64,000 nucleotides of DNA from Alphaproteobacteria bacterium. Lineage in GTDB: Bacteria; Pseudomonadota; Alphaproteobacteria; CALKHQ01. Positions 42,059 to 50,151 of the stretch are shown piece after piece; the stretch's first letter is position 1; each line of letters starts with the position of its first letter. Below the pieces are notes generated by a model, which searched no databases, was not told where the DNA came from, and was given only the letters and a program-made list of their open reading frames with translations. Made by a program: the position numbers and the translations under genes. The stretch covers positions 22,097 to 86,096 of the forward strand of contig JAWKYB010000021.1 of assembly GCA_041396705.1 (NCBI GenBank), given 5' to 3'.

Positions 42059-42784
42059 TCAGGCCGGCAGCGCCCTCGCCCCGCCGCCCATCCCATCGAC
42101 CAGCGCGTGCAGCCACTCGGCCAGGTCGTCGACCTCGAAATGGATGTGCGCGCGATCGCCGTCGTCGAGACCCGGCTCGTCGTTGCCGCGGACCAGCACC
42201 GTCGCCATGCCGCGCGCGGCGGCCGGCTGCAGGTTGCGGCCGATATCCTCGAAAAAGGCCGCGCGGCGCGGATCGACCCCGTGGGCGGCGACCATCCGGT
42301 CGAACGCCGCCTGATCCGGCTTCGGTTCGAAATCGGCGGCGACGATGTCGAACACCGCGTCGAACAGGTCGAAGATGCCCAGCCGCTCCGCCACCCGCTT
42401 CGCGTGCATGGTGCTGGCGTTGGTATAGATCAGCCGACGCCCGGGCAGGCGCGCCAGGGCGGCCCGCAGTCCGGTCGCCGGCGCAAGCCCGTCGAGGTCG
42501 ATGTCGTGGACGAAGCCCAGAAACTCCGCCGGGTCGACTCCGTCGTTGCTCATCAGGCCGCGCAGCGTCGTGCCGTGCTCGAGATAGTAACGCCGCTGCA
42601 ATGCGCGGGCCTCGTCGAACGCCAGCCCGAACCGCGCCCCGATGTAGTGGGTCATCCGGTCGCGCACCTGGGTGAACAGGTCGGTCGTCGCGGGATAGAG
42701 CGTGTTGTCGAGATCGAAGATCCAGGTGTCGATCGCCGTAAAGCGCGGGAACGGCAGCGGGGTCGGCGGCGTGTCGTTTGGCAT
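42059..42784 (-). CDS. HAD-superfamily hydrolase (pyrimidine 5'-nucleotidase type)
   Basis: Protein of 241 residues from the ATG at 42784. Motif I WIFDLDNTLYP, the cap RYYLEHGTTLRGLM, motif II IYTNAS, motif III EPKPDQAAFDRM and motif IV FFEDIGRNLQPA match the HAD-IA branch that includes the Sdt1/PhoG-like pyrimidine nucleotidases (TLYP and LEHGTTL are typical). Cytoplasmic Mg-dependent phosphatase. Divergent from the EAL gene, 86 bases away. Confidence 0.88.
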   Translation of the reverse strand: MPNDTPPTPLPFPRFTAIDTWIFDLDNTLYPATTDLFTQVRDRMTHYIGARFGLAFDEARALQRRYYLEHGTTLRGLMSNDGVDPAEFLGFVHDIDLDGLAPATGLRAALARLPGRRLIYTNASTMHAKRVAERLGIFDLFDAVFDIVAADFEPKPDQAAFDRMVAAHGVDPRRAAFFEDIGRNLQPAAARGMATVLVRGNDEPGLDDGDRAHIHFEVDDLAEWLHALVDGMGGGARALPA

Positions 42785-42870
42785 GCGCCACATATAGGTC
42801 ATCGGCGAAGCGAACGCGATACTCGGCGTTAACGGGCGCAAACCGGGCGTTGATCATTCGTTAGTATGTT

Positions 42871-44658
42871 GTGGCGATAGTCATTTCGCAGTTCAGCCAA
42901 CAGGTAACACCCATTACCTTGAGCGCGACCTCACCAGCCGTGATTCCGCAGGCGCGCGACGGCGCCAGCCCGGAGCTGGCGCCGCTGCGGCGCGAGCGCG
43001 ACCGGTTTGCGGCCTTTTCCTTCTGCGTCGCCGACATCCTGCTGGAGCTGGACGACGCGCAGACGATCGTATTCGCCACCGGCGCGGTGAAGGCCCTTTT
43101 GCACCAGGCGCCCGATGCGCTGGCCGGCCGGCGGCTGGTCGAGATCGCCAGCCGGGAATATGCCGGGCTGGTCAATGCGGTGCTGTCCAGCGCCCGGGAG
43201 CAGAACCGCATGAGCCCGGTCTCGATCCGGCTCGGCGGTCAGAACGGGCCGACCCCGCCGCTGCAGACGACCGGCTATTACCTGCCCAACCTGCCCGGGC
43301 TGGGCGGCCGCTACTATCTCGCGCTGCGGCTCGACACGGCCCAGCTCGGCCCGCCGCGGCAGCGCAACCCCGAGACCGGATTGCTCGACACCAACGGCTT
43401 CGCCGATTCCGTCGCGCGCCGGCTGTCGCGCGACAGCGATGCGGACCTGAAGGTGACGCTGGTCCAGGTCGGCAACCTGGAAACGCTGCGTCGCAAGCTG
43501 GACGAGGAAAGCCGCAAGGCGCTGATGGTGACGATCGGCGCCTATCTGCGCGCCAGTTCGCTGGACGGCGACAGCGCCGGCCAGTTCGATTCCGATCATT
43601 TCGGCCTGCTGCGCAGCGGCGAGGCGAGCATCGCGCCGGTCTGCCGGCAGCTGCGCGAATTCTCCCGCTCGATCGATCCCGACGGCGTAGGCCTCGACAT
43701 CGCCGACGCCGATTTCTCGCCGGAGGCGATCGGCCTGGATCCGTCCGCCCTGTCGCGGCGCGACATCGCCCGGGTGCTGGTCCACGCCATCAACGCCTTC
43801 GACGCCGACGACGAGGACCTGAACATCGACGACATGGCCCGCTCGCTCGGCACGGTCGCCCGCGCCACGGTCGGCCGGATCGCGCGGTTCCGGACCACGG
43901 TCGCCGAGGGCGCGTTCTCGCCGGCCTTCCAGCCCATCGTCGACATCGCGACCGGCCGCCCGCACCATTTCGAGGCACTGGCGCGGTTCTCGCACGACAG
44001 CGAGGCTTCGCCCGGCACCGACATCCGCTTCGCCGAGGATCTGGGCCTGATCACCGAGTTCGACCTCAAGATGACGGGCAAGGTGATCGACTGGCTGCGC
44101 ACCAGCAACAAGCTGGGCATGCGCTATCACATCGCGGTCAACCTCTCCGGACGCTCGCTGAGCTCGCGCGCCTTCGTCGAGCGCCTGCTGGTCCTGCTCG
44201 ACGAAGCCGGCGACGTGCGCGAGCAGGTGCTGTTCGAGGTGACCGAGACCGCCCGGATCGAGGCGGTGACCAAGGTGTCGGCCGTGCTCGGGCGGCTGCG
44301 CGAGCTCGGCCACCGCATCTGCCTGGACGACTTCGGCGCCGGGGCGGCCACGTTCCAGTATCTGCGCGCGTTCGACGTCGACATCGTCAAGCTCGACGGC
44401 GCCCTGGTGCACGAGGCGGCGACCAGCCACAAGGGCAAGGCGTTCCTCGGCGCCATCGTCGGCATGTGCGAGGAGCTGGGCATCGCCACGGTGGCGGAGA
44501 TGGTGGAATCCGAGCAGATGATGCGCGTGGTGCGCGATGCGGGCGTGCCGCTGGCGCAGGGATTCTTCCTCGGCCGGCCGGCGGCCGACGTCAGTGCCTA
44601 TGAGGCGCCGCGGCCGACCTGCTTCGAGGATCGCAAGAACAGCCGTCTGGCCTCCTGA
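42871..44658 (+). CDS. EAL-domain cyclic-di-GMP phosphodiesterase with degenerate GGDEF-like region
   Basis: Protein of 595 residues from GTG 42871. An N-terminal PAS-like region (about 45-155: LLELDDAQTIVFATGAVKALL) is followed by a GGDEF-like stretch starting NPETGLLDTNGFADSVARRL that lacks the GGDEF loop (SDHFGLLRS in its place). The C-terminal EAL domain keeps EAL (368-370), VNLSG, FEVTET, LDDFGAG, KLDG and QGFFLGRP, so phosphodiesterase activity is expected. Cytoplasmic, with no membrane helix. The GTG lies close to a TTGATC/TATG-like stretch, but no promoter is firm. Confidence 0.85.
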   Translation: MAIVISQFSQQVTPITLSATSPAVIPQARDGASPELAPLRRERDRFAAFSFCVADILLELDDAQTIVFATGAVKALLHQAPDALAGRRLVEIASREYAGLVNAVLSSAREQNRMSPVSIRLGGQNGPTPPLQTTGYYLPNLPGLGGRYYLALRLDTAQLGPPRQRNPETGLLDTNGFADSVARRLSRDSDADLKVTLVQVGNLETLRRKLDEESRKALMVTIGAYLRASSLDGDSAGQFDSDHFGLLRSGEASIAPVCRQLREFSRSIDPDGVGLDIADADFSPEAIGLDPSALSRRDIARVLVHAINAFDADDEDLNIDDMARSLGTVARATVGRIARFRTTVAEGAFSPAFQPIVDIATGRPHHFEALARFSHDSEASPGTDIRFAEDLGLITEFDLKMTGKVIDWLRTSNKLGMRYHIAVNLSGRSLSSRAFVERLLVLLDEAGDVREQVLFEVTETARIEAVTKVSAVLGRLRELGHRICLDDFGAGAATFQYLRAFDVDIVKLDGALVHEAATSHKGKAFLGAIVGMCEELGIATVAEMVESEQMMRVVRDAGVPLAQGFFLGRPAADVSAYEAPRPTCFEDRKNSRLAS

Positions 44659-44733
44659 CGCCACCGGCCCGGTGGCCGTCGGCGCGGCGGCCGTCTATGC
44701 TCGCCCGCATCGGCAGCGGCAAGCGGCGGGCTC

Positions 44734-45660
44734 ATGAAGATCGGCATCATCGGCGCGGGCGGCGTCGGCGGATACTACGGCGGCAGGATCGCCGCGGCCG
44801 GACGCGCCACCGTGTGGTTCCTCGCCCGCGGCGCGCACCTGGCGGCGATGCGCAGCGCCGGGCTGCGCATCCTCAGCCCGCTCGGCGACGCGCACGTCCC
44901 GCATCCGAACGCCAGCGACGACGCTGCCGCCATCGGCCATTGCGACGCGGTGCTGATCTGCACCAAGCTGTGGTCGCTGGCCGAGGCGATCGAGGCGGCG
45001 GCGCCGATGGTCGGGCCCGATACCGTGGTGATCTCGATGCAGAACGGGGTCGACGGCGAACCGGCGGTGCTGGCCCGCTACGGGGCCGCGCGTACCGGCG
45101 GCGGCACCGTCTGGATCCCGGCCGAGATCGCCGAGCCGGGCGTTGTGCGCCAGAACAACCCGATGACGCGCTTCATCGTCGGCCCGCTCGACCGGCGGCC
45201 GGACCCGCGCATCGCCGCGCTGTTCCACGCCGCCGACCTGCCGGAGGTGCAGGCCGAGCTGTCGCCCGATATCGAGGTCGATATCTGGCGCAAGTTCGTC
45301 ATGCTGGCCTGCCACAGCGGCGCCACCACCGCCATGCGCATGCCGATCGGCGGGGTGCTGGACCGCGACCGTCCGCGCTTCGAGGCCGCACTGCGGGAGG
45401 CCATCGCGGTGGGGCGCGCCGTGTGCCCGCGCCTGCCGGCCGACCTGTTCGAGACCACCATGGCCGGCGTCGCCGCGATGCCGTACCAGATGAAATCGTC
45501 GATGCTGCAGGACCTGGAGCGCGGCGGCCGCATCGAGCTCGACTGGCTGTCAGGCGCCATCGTCCGGCTGGGCCAGGCGCACGGTATCGCCACCCCGACC
45601 CATGAGGCGCTGGTGGCGGATGTACGCCGCGAGGCGGCGAAGACCGGTTCCATGGTCTGA
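44734..45660 (+). CDS. 2-dehydropantoate 2-reductase family protein (PanE/ApbA-like)
   Basis: Protein of 308 residues. N-terminal NADP-binding motif GIIGAGGVGGYYGGRIA, then VLICTKLW, SMQNGVDGE and the C-terminal helical domain with KFVMLACHSGATTAM and MPYQMKSSMLQDLERGG, where the catalytic Lys is expected. PanE makes pantoate for coenzyme A, but many paralogues of this fold act on other ketoacids. No pan genes lie nearby, so a paralogue role is possible. Confidence 0.85.
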   Translation: MKIGIIGAGGVGGYYGGRIAAAGRATVWFLARGAHLAAMRSAGLRILSPLGDAHVPHPNASDDAAAIGHCDAVLICTKLWSLAEAIEAAAPMVGPDTVVISMQNGVDGEPAVLARYGAARTGGGTVWIPAEIAEPGVVRQNNPMTRFIVGPLDRRPDPRIAALFHAADLPEVQAELSPDIEVDIWRKFVMLACHSGATTAMRMPIGGVLDRDRPRFEAALREAIAVGRAVCPRLPADLFETTMAGVAAMPYQMKSSMLQDLERGGRIELDWLSGAIVRLGQAHGIATPTHEALVADVRREAAKTGSMV

Positions 45661-45678
45661 AACGGAGGAGCCGCCGCC

Positions 45679-46584
45679 ATGGCTGACAAAGACTTCGCCG
45701 CCCTCGGGCTGGCCTTGCGCAACGACGGATTCTGCGTCGCCCGCGGGCTGCTGCCGGCCGACCTGATTGCGGCGCTGCGTGCGCATGCCGCCCGCATCGT
45801 GCCGACCATCGACGACGCCCACCGCGCGCGCAACCGCTCGCAGGGCAGCCTGGTCCAGCTGGCCGAGCACCCCGAATTCGCCGAGGTGATCGGCGCACCG
45901 GCGCTGCTTGCCGCCTTCGCCGGCTTCGGCTTCGCCGACACGCGCTACAGCGGCGGCTACCTGATCAGCAAGCCGCCGCACAGCCCGGCTTTGTTCTGGC
46001 ATCAGGACTGGTGGGGCTGGGACGATCCGATCTCCTACACCGCCGCCATCGCCCAGGTCTTCGTCATGATCTATCTGACCGACACGTCGCCCGCGAATGG
46101 CTGCCTGCGGGTGATTCCCGGCAGCCACCGCCGGCGCCACCCGCTGCATGCCGCCCTGCAGGCGCACGACGAGCGGCTGTCGCGGGTCGAAGATCCCGGC
46201 GATCCGCTCTACCAGCCGCGCGACGACGCCGTTCCCGTGCCGGTCGCCGCCGGCGACGTCGTGTTCGGCGACGCGCGTCTGTTGCACGCGACCCATCCCA
46301 ACGACAGCGACGCGGAACGCAGCCTGCTGACGCTGTGGTTCCATCCGAACCACGGCACGCTGCCGGCGGCGATGCGCATGACCATCCGCCAGGTCTATGA
46401 GCGCCGCACCGGCGACACCGACCCGGCCGGCCCGGAACCGATGACCATCGACGACTGGCCGGAGGCCGCGCGGCGCCGGATCGCGCCGGTGCAGCTGCCG
46501 CCGATCAGCGGCGTCGCGCCGCACCCGTGGAACCGGATCCCGCACTGGCTGGGCGCCGAGGGCATGCAACCGGCCGGCGGCTGA
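45679..46584 (+). CDS. Phytanoyl-CoA dioxygenase family Fe(II)/2-oxoglutarate enzyme
   Basis: Protein of 301 residues; ACGGAGGAG upstream gives a good ribosome site. The iron-binding triad is HxD in FWHQDWWGWD and the distal His in LLHATHPN; the Arg for 2-oxoglutarate is likely in AERSLLTLWF. GCLRVIPGSHRR matches PhyH. It would hydroxylate a small organic substrate; none is known. It follows the PanE-like gene by 18 bases on the same strand and may share its function. Confidence 0.85.
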   Translation: MADKDFAALGLALRNDGFCVARGLLPADLIAALRAHAARIVPTIDDAHRARNRSQGSLVQLAEHPEFAEVIGAPALLAAFAGFGFADTRYSGGYLISKPPHSPALFWHQDWWGWDDPISYTAAIAQVFVMIYLTDTSPANGCLRVIPGSHRRRHPLHAALQAHDERLSRVEDPGDPLYQPRDDAVPVPVAAGDVVFGDARLLHATHPNDSDAERSLLTLWFHPNHGTLPAAMRMTIRQVYERRTGDTDPAGPEPMTIDDWPEAARRRIAPVQLPPISGVAPHPWNRIPHWLGAEGMQPAGG

Positions 46585-46724
46585 GCCGCTTTCCTCTTGC
46601 CCTGCCGTCCGCTGTCATGGAACCATCGTCGCCATGGGAGGAACGGCGTGCGATCCACGGCGCCGGCACAGACCCGGCGCACCGCGCGACCGCCTCGACA
46701 ACCCCCAACGAGAGGGAGGCGGCG

Positions 46725-48755
46725 ATGACAAGAGAGGGCTCTGCCGCGCCGAGATGCGCGGCCCTGGTCGGTCCCTATCTGTCCGGCAAGACGACACTGC
46801 TCGAGGCGATGCTGCATGCCTGCGGCGCGATCCAGCGCAAGGGCAAGACGGCCGACGGCAATACGGTGGGCGACTCCAGCGCCGAGGCGCGGGCCCGCTC
46901 GATGTCGACCGAGGTCAGCGTCGCCGACGCCAGGTTCCTGGACGACCGCTGGTCGTTCATCGACTGCCCGGGATCGTTCGAGTTCACCCAGGAAACGCGC
47001 AACGCGCTGCTGGTGGCGGACGTGGCGGTGGTGGTCTGCGAGCCGGCGATCGAGCGCGTCTCCGCTCTCGCCCCACTGTTCCACTATCTCGACGAGTATG
47101 ACATCCCGCACATGCTGTTCATCAACAAGATGGACAGCGCCAACGTGCGCGTGCGCGACATGATGGAGGCGCTGCAGGCGGTCTCGAAGCAGCCGCTGGT
47201 CCTGCGCCAGGTGCCGATCCGCGAGAGCGACAAGGTCACCGGCTATGTCGACCTGGTCAGCGAGCGGGCCTACCAGTACCGCCACGGCGAGGCGTCGGCG
47301 CTGATCGAGCTGCCGCCGGCGGTGCAGGACCGCGAGCACGAGGCGCGGCAGGAGCTGCTGGAGACGGTCGCCGACTTCGACGACAGCCTGCTCGAGCAGT
47401 TGCTGGAGGATATCGAGCCGGACAAGTCGGCGGTCTACAAGAACCTGGCCGCCAACCTGCGCGAGGACCGGCTGGTTCCGGTGTTCCTCGGCTCGGCGGA
47501 GCACGACGGCGGGGTGCGCCGGCTGCTGAAGGCGCTGCGCCACGAGACGCCGGGGGTCGAGCACACCCGCGCCCGCTACGGCATCGAGGACGGCGGCGAG
47601 CTGCTGGCCCAGGTGTTCAAGACCATCTACGCCGGCCACACCGGCAAGCTGTCCTATGCCCGCATCTGGCGCGGCGCGCTGAAGGACGGCACCACGCTGG
47701 GCGACGAGCGGGCCAGCGGCCTGTTCAGCCTGTTCGGCGGCAAGCACGACAAGATCGGCGAGGCGCCCGAGGGCGCAGTCGTCGCGATCGGCCGCATGGA
47801 CAAGGTGCAGACCGGCGCGGCGCTGAGCCCGTCGGGCAAGGCGGCCGGCGTCGAGTGGCCGGCGGCGATCCCGCCGGTGTTCGCCAGCGCCATCGTCACC
47901 GAGAACCGCGGCGACGAGGTCAAGCTCAGCGGCGCGATCCACAAGCTGATCGAGGAGGACCCGGCGCTGCAGGTCGAGCACAATGCCGGGACCCACGAGA
48001 TGGTGCTGTGGGGCCAGGGCGACGTGCATCTGGCGGTCGCCGCCGACCGCCTCGCCCACCGCTTCAATGTCGCCGTCTCCCGCTCGCGGCCGCAGGTCGC
48101 CTATCAGGAGACCATCCGCAAGGCGGTGCAGCAGCATGCCCGGCACAAGAAGCAGAGCGGCGGCCACGGCCAGTTCGGCGACGTGCACATCGAGGTCAAG
48201 CCGGTGGCGCGCGGCGAAGGCTTCCAGTTCCTCGACGAGATCACCGGCGGCGCCATCCCGCGCCAGTTCATCCCGTCGGTCGAACACGGGGTGAAGGAGT
48301 ATCTCTCGCGCGGGCCGCTCGGCTTCCCGGTGGTCGACATCGCGGTGCGGCTCTACGACGGCCAGTTCCACACGGTCGACAGCTCCGACCAGGCCTTCCG
48401 CGCCGCCGGCCAGCTGGCGATGCGCGAGGCGATGCCGAACGCCAGCCCGGTGCTGCTGGAGCCGATCTACAAGGTCTCGATCGACGTGCCGTCGGACCAC
48501 ACCAGCAAGATCAACAACCTGATCACCGGCAAGCGCGGCCAGATCCTGGGCTTCGACGCCAAGCAGGGCTGGGCTGGCTGGGACACGGTCGAGTGCATGA
48601 TGCCGCAGGCCGAACTGCGCGACCTGATCATCGAGCTCCGGTCGGTGACCCAGGGTTCCGGCACCTTCCGCTTCAGCTTCGATCACATGGCCGAACTGAC
48701 CGGTCGGCTGGCCGACCAGGTGGTCGACGAGCGCACGGCGATCGCGGCGCAGTAG
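46725..48755 (+). CDS. Elongation factor G-like protein (divergent paralogue)
   Basis: Protein of 676 residues with EF-G domain order, but the GTPase core differs. G1 reads GPYLSGKTT (16-24) instead of the usual GHIDAGKTT; switch I reads RSMSTEVSVA; G3 is DCPG (80-83) rather than DTPG; G4 NKMD (134-137) is intact. Domain IV/V features (GGHGQFGDVHIEVKP, SDHTSKINNLITGKRGQILGF) are good. This matches the EF-G-like paralogue group seen in many bacteria, whose role in translation is uncertain. The ribosome site GGGAGG precedes the ATG. Confidence 0.88.
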   Translation: MTREGSAAPRCAALVGPYLSGKTTLLEAMLHACGAIQRKGKTADGNTVGDSSAEARARSMSTEVSVADARFLDDRWSFIDCPGSFEFTQETRNALLVADVAVVVCEPAIERVSALAPLFHYLDEYDIPHMLFINKMDSANVRVRDMMEALQAVSKQPLVLRQVPIRESDKVTGYVDLVSERAYQYRHGEASALIELPPAVQDREHEARQELLETVADFDDSLLEQLLEDIEPDKSAVYKNLAANLREDRLVPVFLGSAEHDGGVRRLLKALRHETPGVEHTRARYGIEDGGELLAQVFKTIYAGHTGKLSYARIWRGALKDGTTLGDERASGLFSLFGGKHDKIGEAPEGAVVAIGRMDKVQTGAALSPSGKAAGVEWPAAIPPVFASAIVTENRGDEVKLSGAIHKLIEEDPALQVEHNAGTHEMVLWGQGDVHLAVAADRLAHRFNVAVSRSRPQVAYQETIRKAVQQHARHKKQSGGHGQFGDVHIEVKPVARGEGFQFLDEITGGAIPRQFIPSVEHGVKEYLSRGPLGFPVVDIAVRLYDGQFHTVDSSDQAFRAAGQLAMREAMPNASPVLLEPIYKVSIDVPSDHTSKINNLITGKRGQILGFDAKQGWAGWDTVECMMPQAELRDLIIELRSVTQGSGTFRFSFDHMAELTGRLADQVVDERTAIAAQ

Positions 48756-48759
48756 GCCG

Positions 48760-48784
48760 GGCGGGGCGCCTGCGGCGCCCCGCC
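48760..48784. terminator. Bidirectional hairpin between convergent genes
   Basis: GGCGGGGCGCC at 48760-48770 and its complement at 48774-48784 around a TGC loop, between the EF-G-like stop and the convergent oxidase-fold gene. A perfect 11-base stem without a T tract; probably helps end or protect both messages. Confidence 0.5.
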
Positions 48785-49429
48785 TCAGTAGAGTTCGCTG
48801 CGGTACTCCTGGTCGATGTAGCGCTCGATCTCCGGCACCGGCGGCGCCAGCTTGGCGTGGTCGCGCACCGCCTCGGCCAGGCTGGACAGGTGGTCGACCG
48901 CCGGCCATTGCGGCTGCTGCCACAGGCTGGAGCGGATCATGCACTTGCCGCAGTGGTAGAGCACACGCTCGACCGCGACCACGATGGCCAGCTTCGGCGC
49001 CTTGCCGTTCATCGCCATCGACTGGCACAGCGCCTCGTCGCGCACGATCCGCGCCCGGCCGCTGACCCGCAGCGTCTCCGTGCGCTGCGGCACCAGGAAG
49101 ATCAGCCCGATCTGCGGATCGTCGATCAGGTTGTGCAGGGTGTCGTGACGGTTGTTGCCGAGCCGGTCGGGGATCGCCAGCGTGTGCGGGTCCAGCAGCC
49201 GGACGAAGCCGGCCGGGTCGCCCTTCGGCGACACGTCGACCCAGCCGTTGCGGCCGCGCGTGCCGATGACGACGAACGGCGCAGCGCCGATGAACTTCGC
49301 GCAGTGCACGTCGAGGTGGTCGATCACCTTGTTCGCCGCCGCGTCGCTGACCGGTTTCGATCCCGCACGCAACGCCTCGTGCGTTGTCACCACCTCCTGG
49401 AAGCGCCGTTCCAGCTGCTCGTAGCCCAT
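48785..49429 (-). CDS. Pyridoxamine 5'-phosphate oxidase-fold flavoprotein
   Basis: Protein of 214 residues from the ATG at 49429, with AAGGAGAACGGC just upstream. The split-barrel FMN fold shows as FVVIGTRGRNGWVDVSPKGDPAGFVRLLD, TLAIPDRLGNNRHDTLHNLIDDPQIGLIFL and ETLRVSGRARIV. MSMEG-type pyridoxamine-oxidase-like proteins use FMN, F420 or haem. The Cys pair in LYHCGKCM is a subgroup trait. It is cytoplasmic; substrate unknown. Confidence 0.85.
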   Translation of the reverse strand: MGYEQLERRFQEVVTTHEALRAGSKPVSDAAANKVIDHLDVHCAKFIGAAPFVVIGTRGRNGWVDVSPKGDPAGFVRLLDPHTLAIPDRLGNNRHDTLHNLIDDPQIGLIFLVPQRTETLRVSGRARIVRDEALCQSMAMNGKAPKLAIVVAVERVLYHCGKCMIRSSLWQQPQWPAVDHLSSLAEAVRDHAKLAPPVPEIERYIDQEYRSELY

Positions 49430-49553
49430 GCCGTTCTCCTTCCGCTCCGGCCCGGATTGAGCCAGATGCGACGACGGCAGGCAACCGGCACGAACGCACC
49501 GGCCATCGCGCGCGGTCCGGCCGGCGCGCCGCGGGCCCGCGCGGGCGAAGGCG

Positions 49554-50111
49554 CTATATGGCGGCCGGAACCGCCCGGAACCGCGCCTCGGCGTCGCGGA
49601 ACACCGCGCGCGCGTGATCGATGTCCCACGGCCGCTCGACCAGCGTCTCGTGGTCCCATTCGCTGCGCGGGACCGGCGGCGCGAAGAAGTCGCCGCCATA
49701 GACGTGCAGCGCGGTGGTCATCTTGCCGATCGGGTTGGTCACCGAGTGGATGATATTGTGGCCCAGCGTCGCGATGTCGCCCGTGCCCAGGGAATCCGCG
49801 CCCGCCGCCTCGATCCCGCCGGCGGTGCGGCGCCAGAACACGTTGTCCTCGCGGCCATGATAGATGCCGATCAGCGCGAACATGTGGTGGTTATGCGGCA
49901 TCAGCGACATGTAGGGCGCCCAGGCGAAGTTGATGATGGTCAGGTCGTCGGCCCGACACAGCGGCACGATGCCTGCGTTCTTCGGCTCGCCCAGCGACCG
50001 GGCGACGGCAGCGGGATCGGACAGGGCCTCGGCCAGGACCTCGCGGACCGCGGCCTGGCCGTCGCCAACGGCCGCCTTGCACGACTCGATGAAACGGTCG
50101 GGGTCGAACAT
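49554..50111 (-). CDS. Cupin-fold metal-dependent enzyme (cysteine dioxygenase-like)
   Basis: Protein of 185 residues. His73 and His75 in MPHNHHMF, Glu88 in YHGREDNVFWRR and His122 in GHNIIHSV give a cupin metal site like that of cysteine dioxygenases and the predicted metal-dependent enzymes of COG5553. LHVYGGDFF near residue 140 is another family mark. It probably binds Fe(II) and acts on a small thiol or acid; the substrate is unproven. Confidence 0.75.
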   Translation of the reverse strand: MFDPDRFIESCKAAVGDGQAAVREVLAEALSDPAAVARSLGEPKNAGIVPLCRADDLTIINFAWAPYMSLMPHNHHMFALIGIYHGREDNVFWRRTAGGIEAAGADSLGTGDIATLGHNIIHSVTNPIGKMTTALHVYGGDFFAPPVPRSEWDHETLVERPWDIDHARAVFRDAEARFRAVPAAI

Positions 50112-50151
50112 CGCATCCCCCCATCAGCAGCCAGGTCGGGTCAGAATAGGG

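Noticed and set aside
46395..49499. A 1,034-codon minus-strand frame opposite the EF-G-like gene.
   Set aside because: Its composition (His/Val/Asp/Leu-rich, no motifs) is that of a shadow, and the plus-strand protein is conserved.
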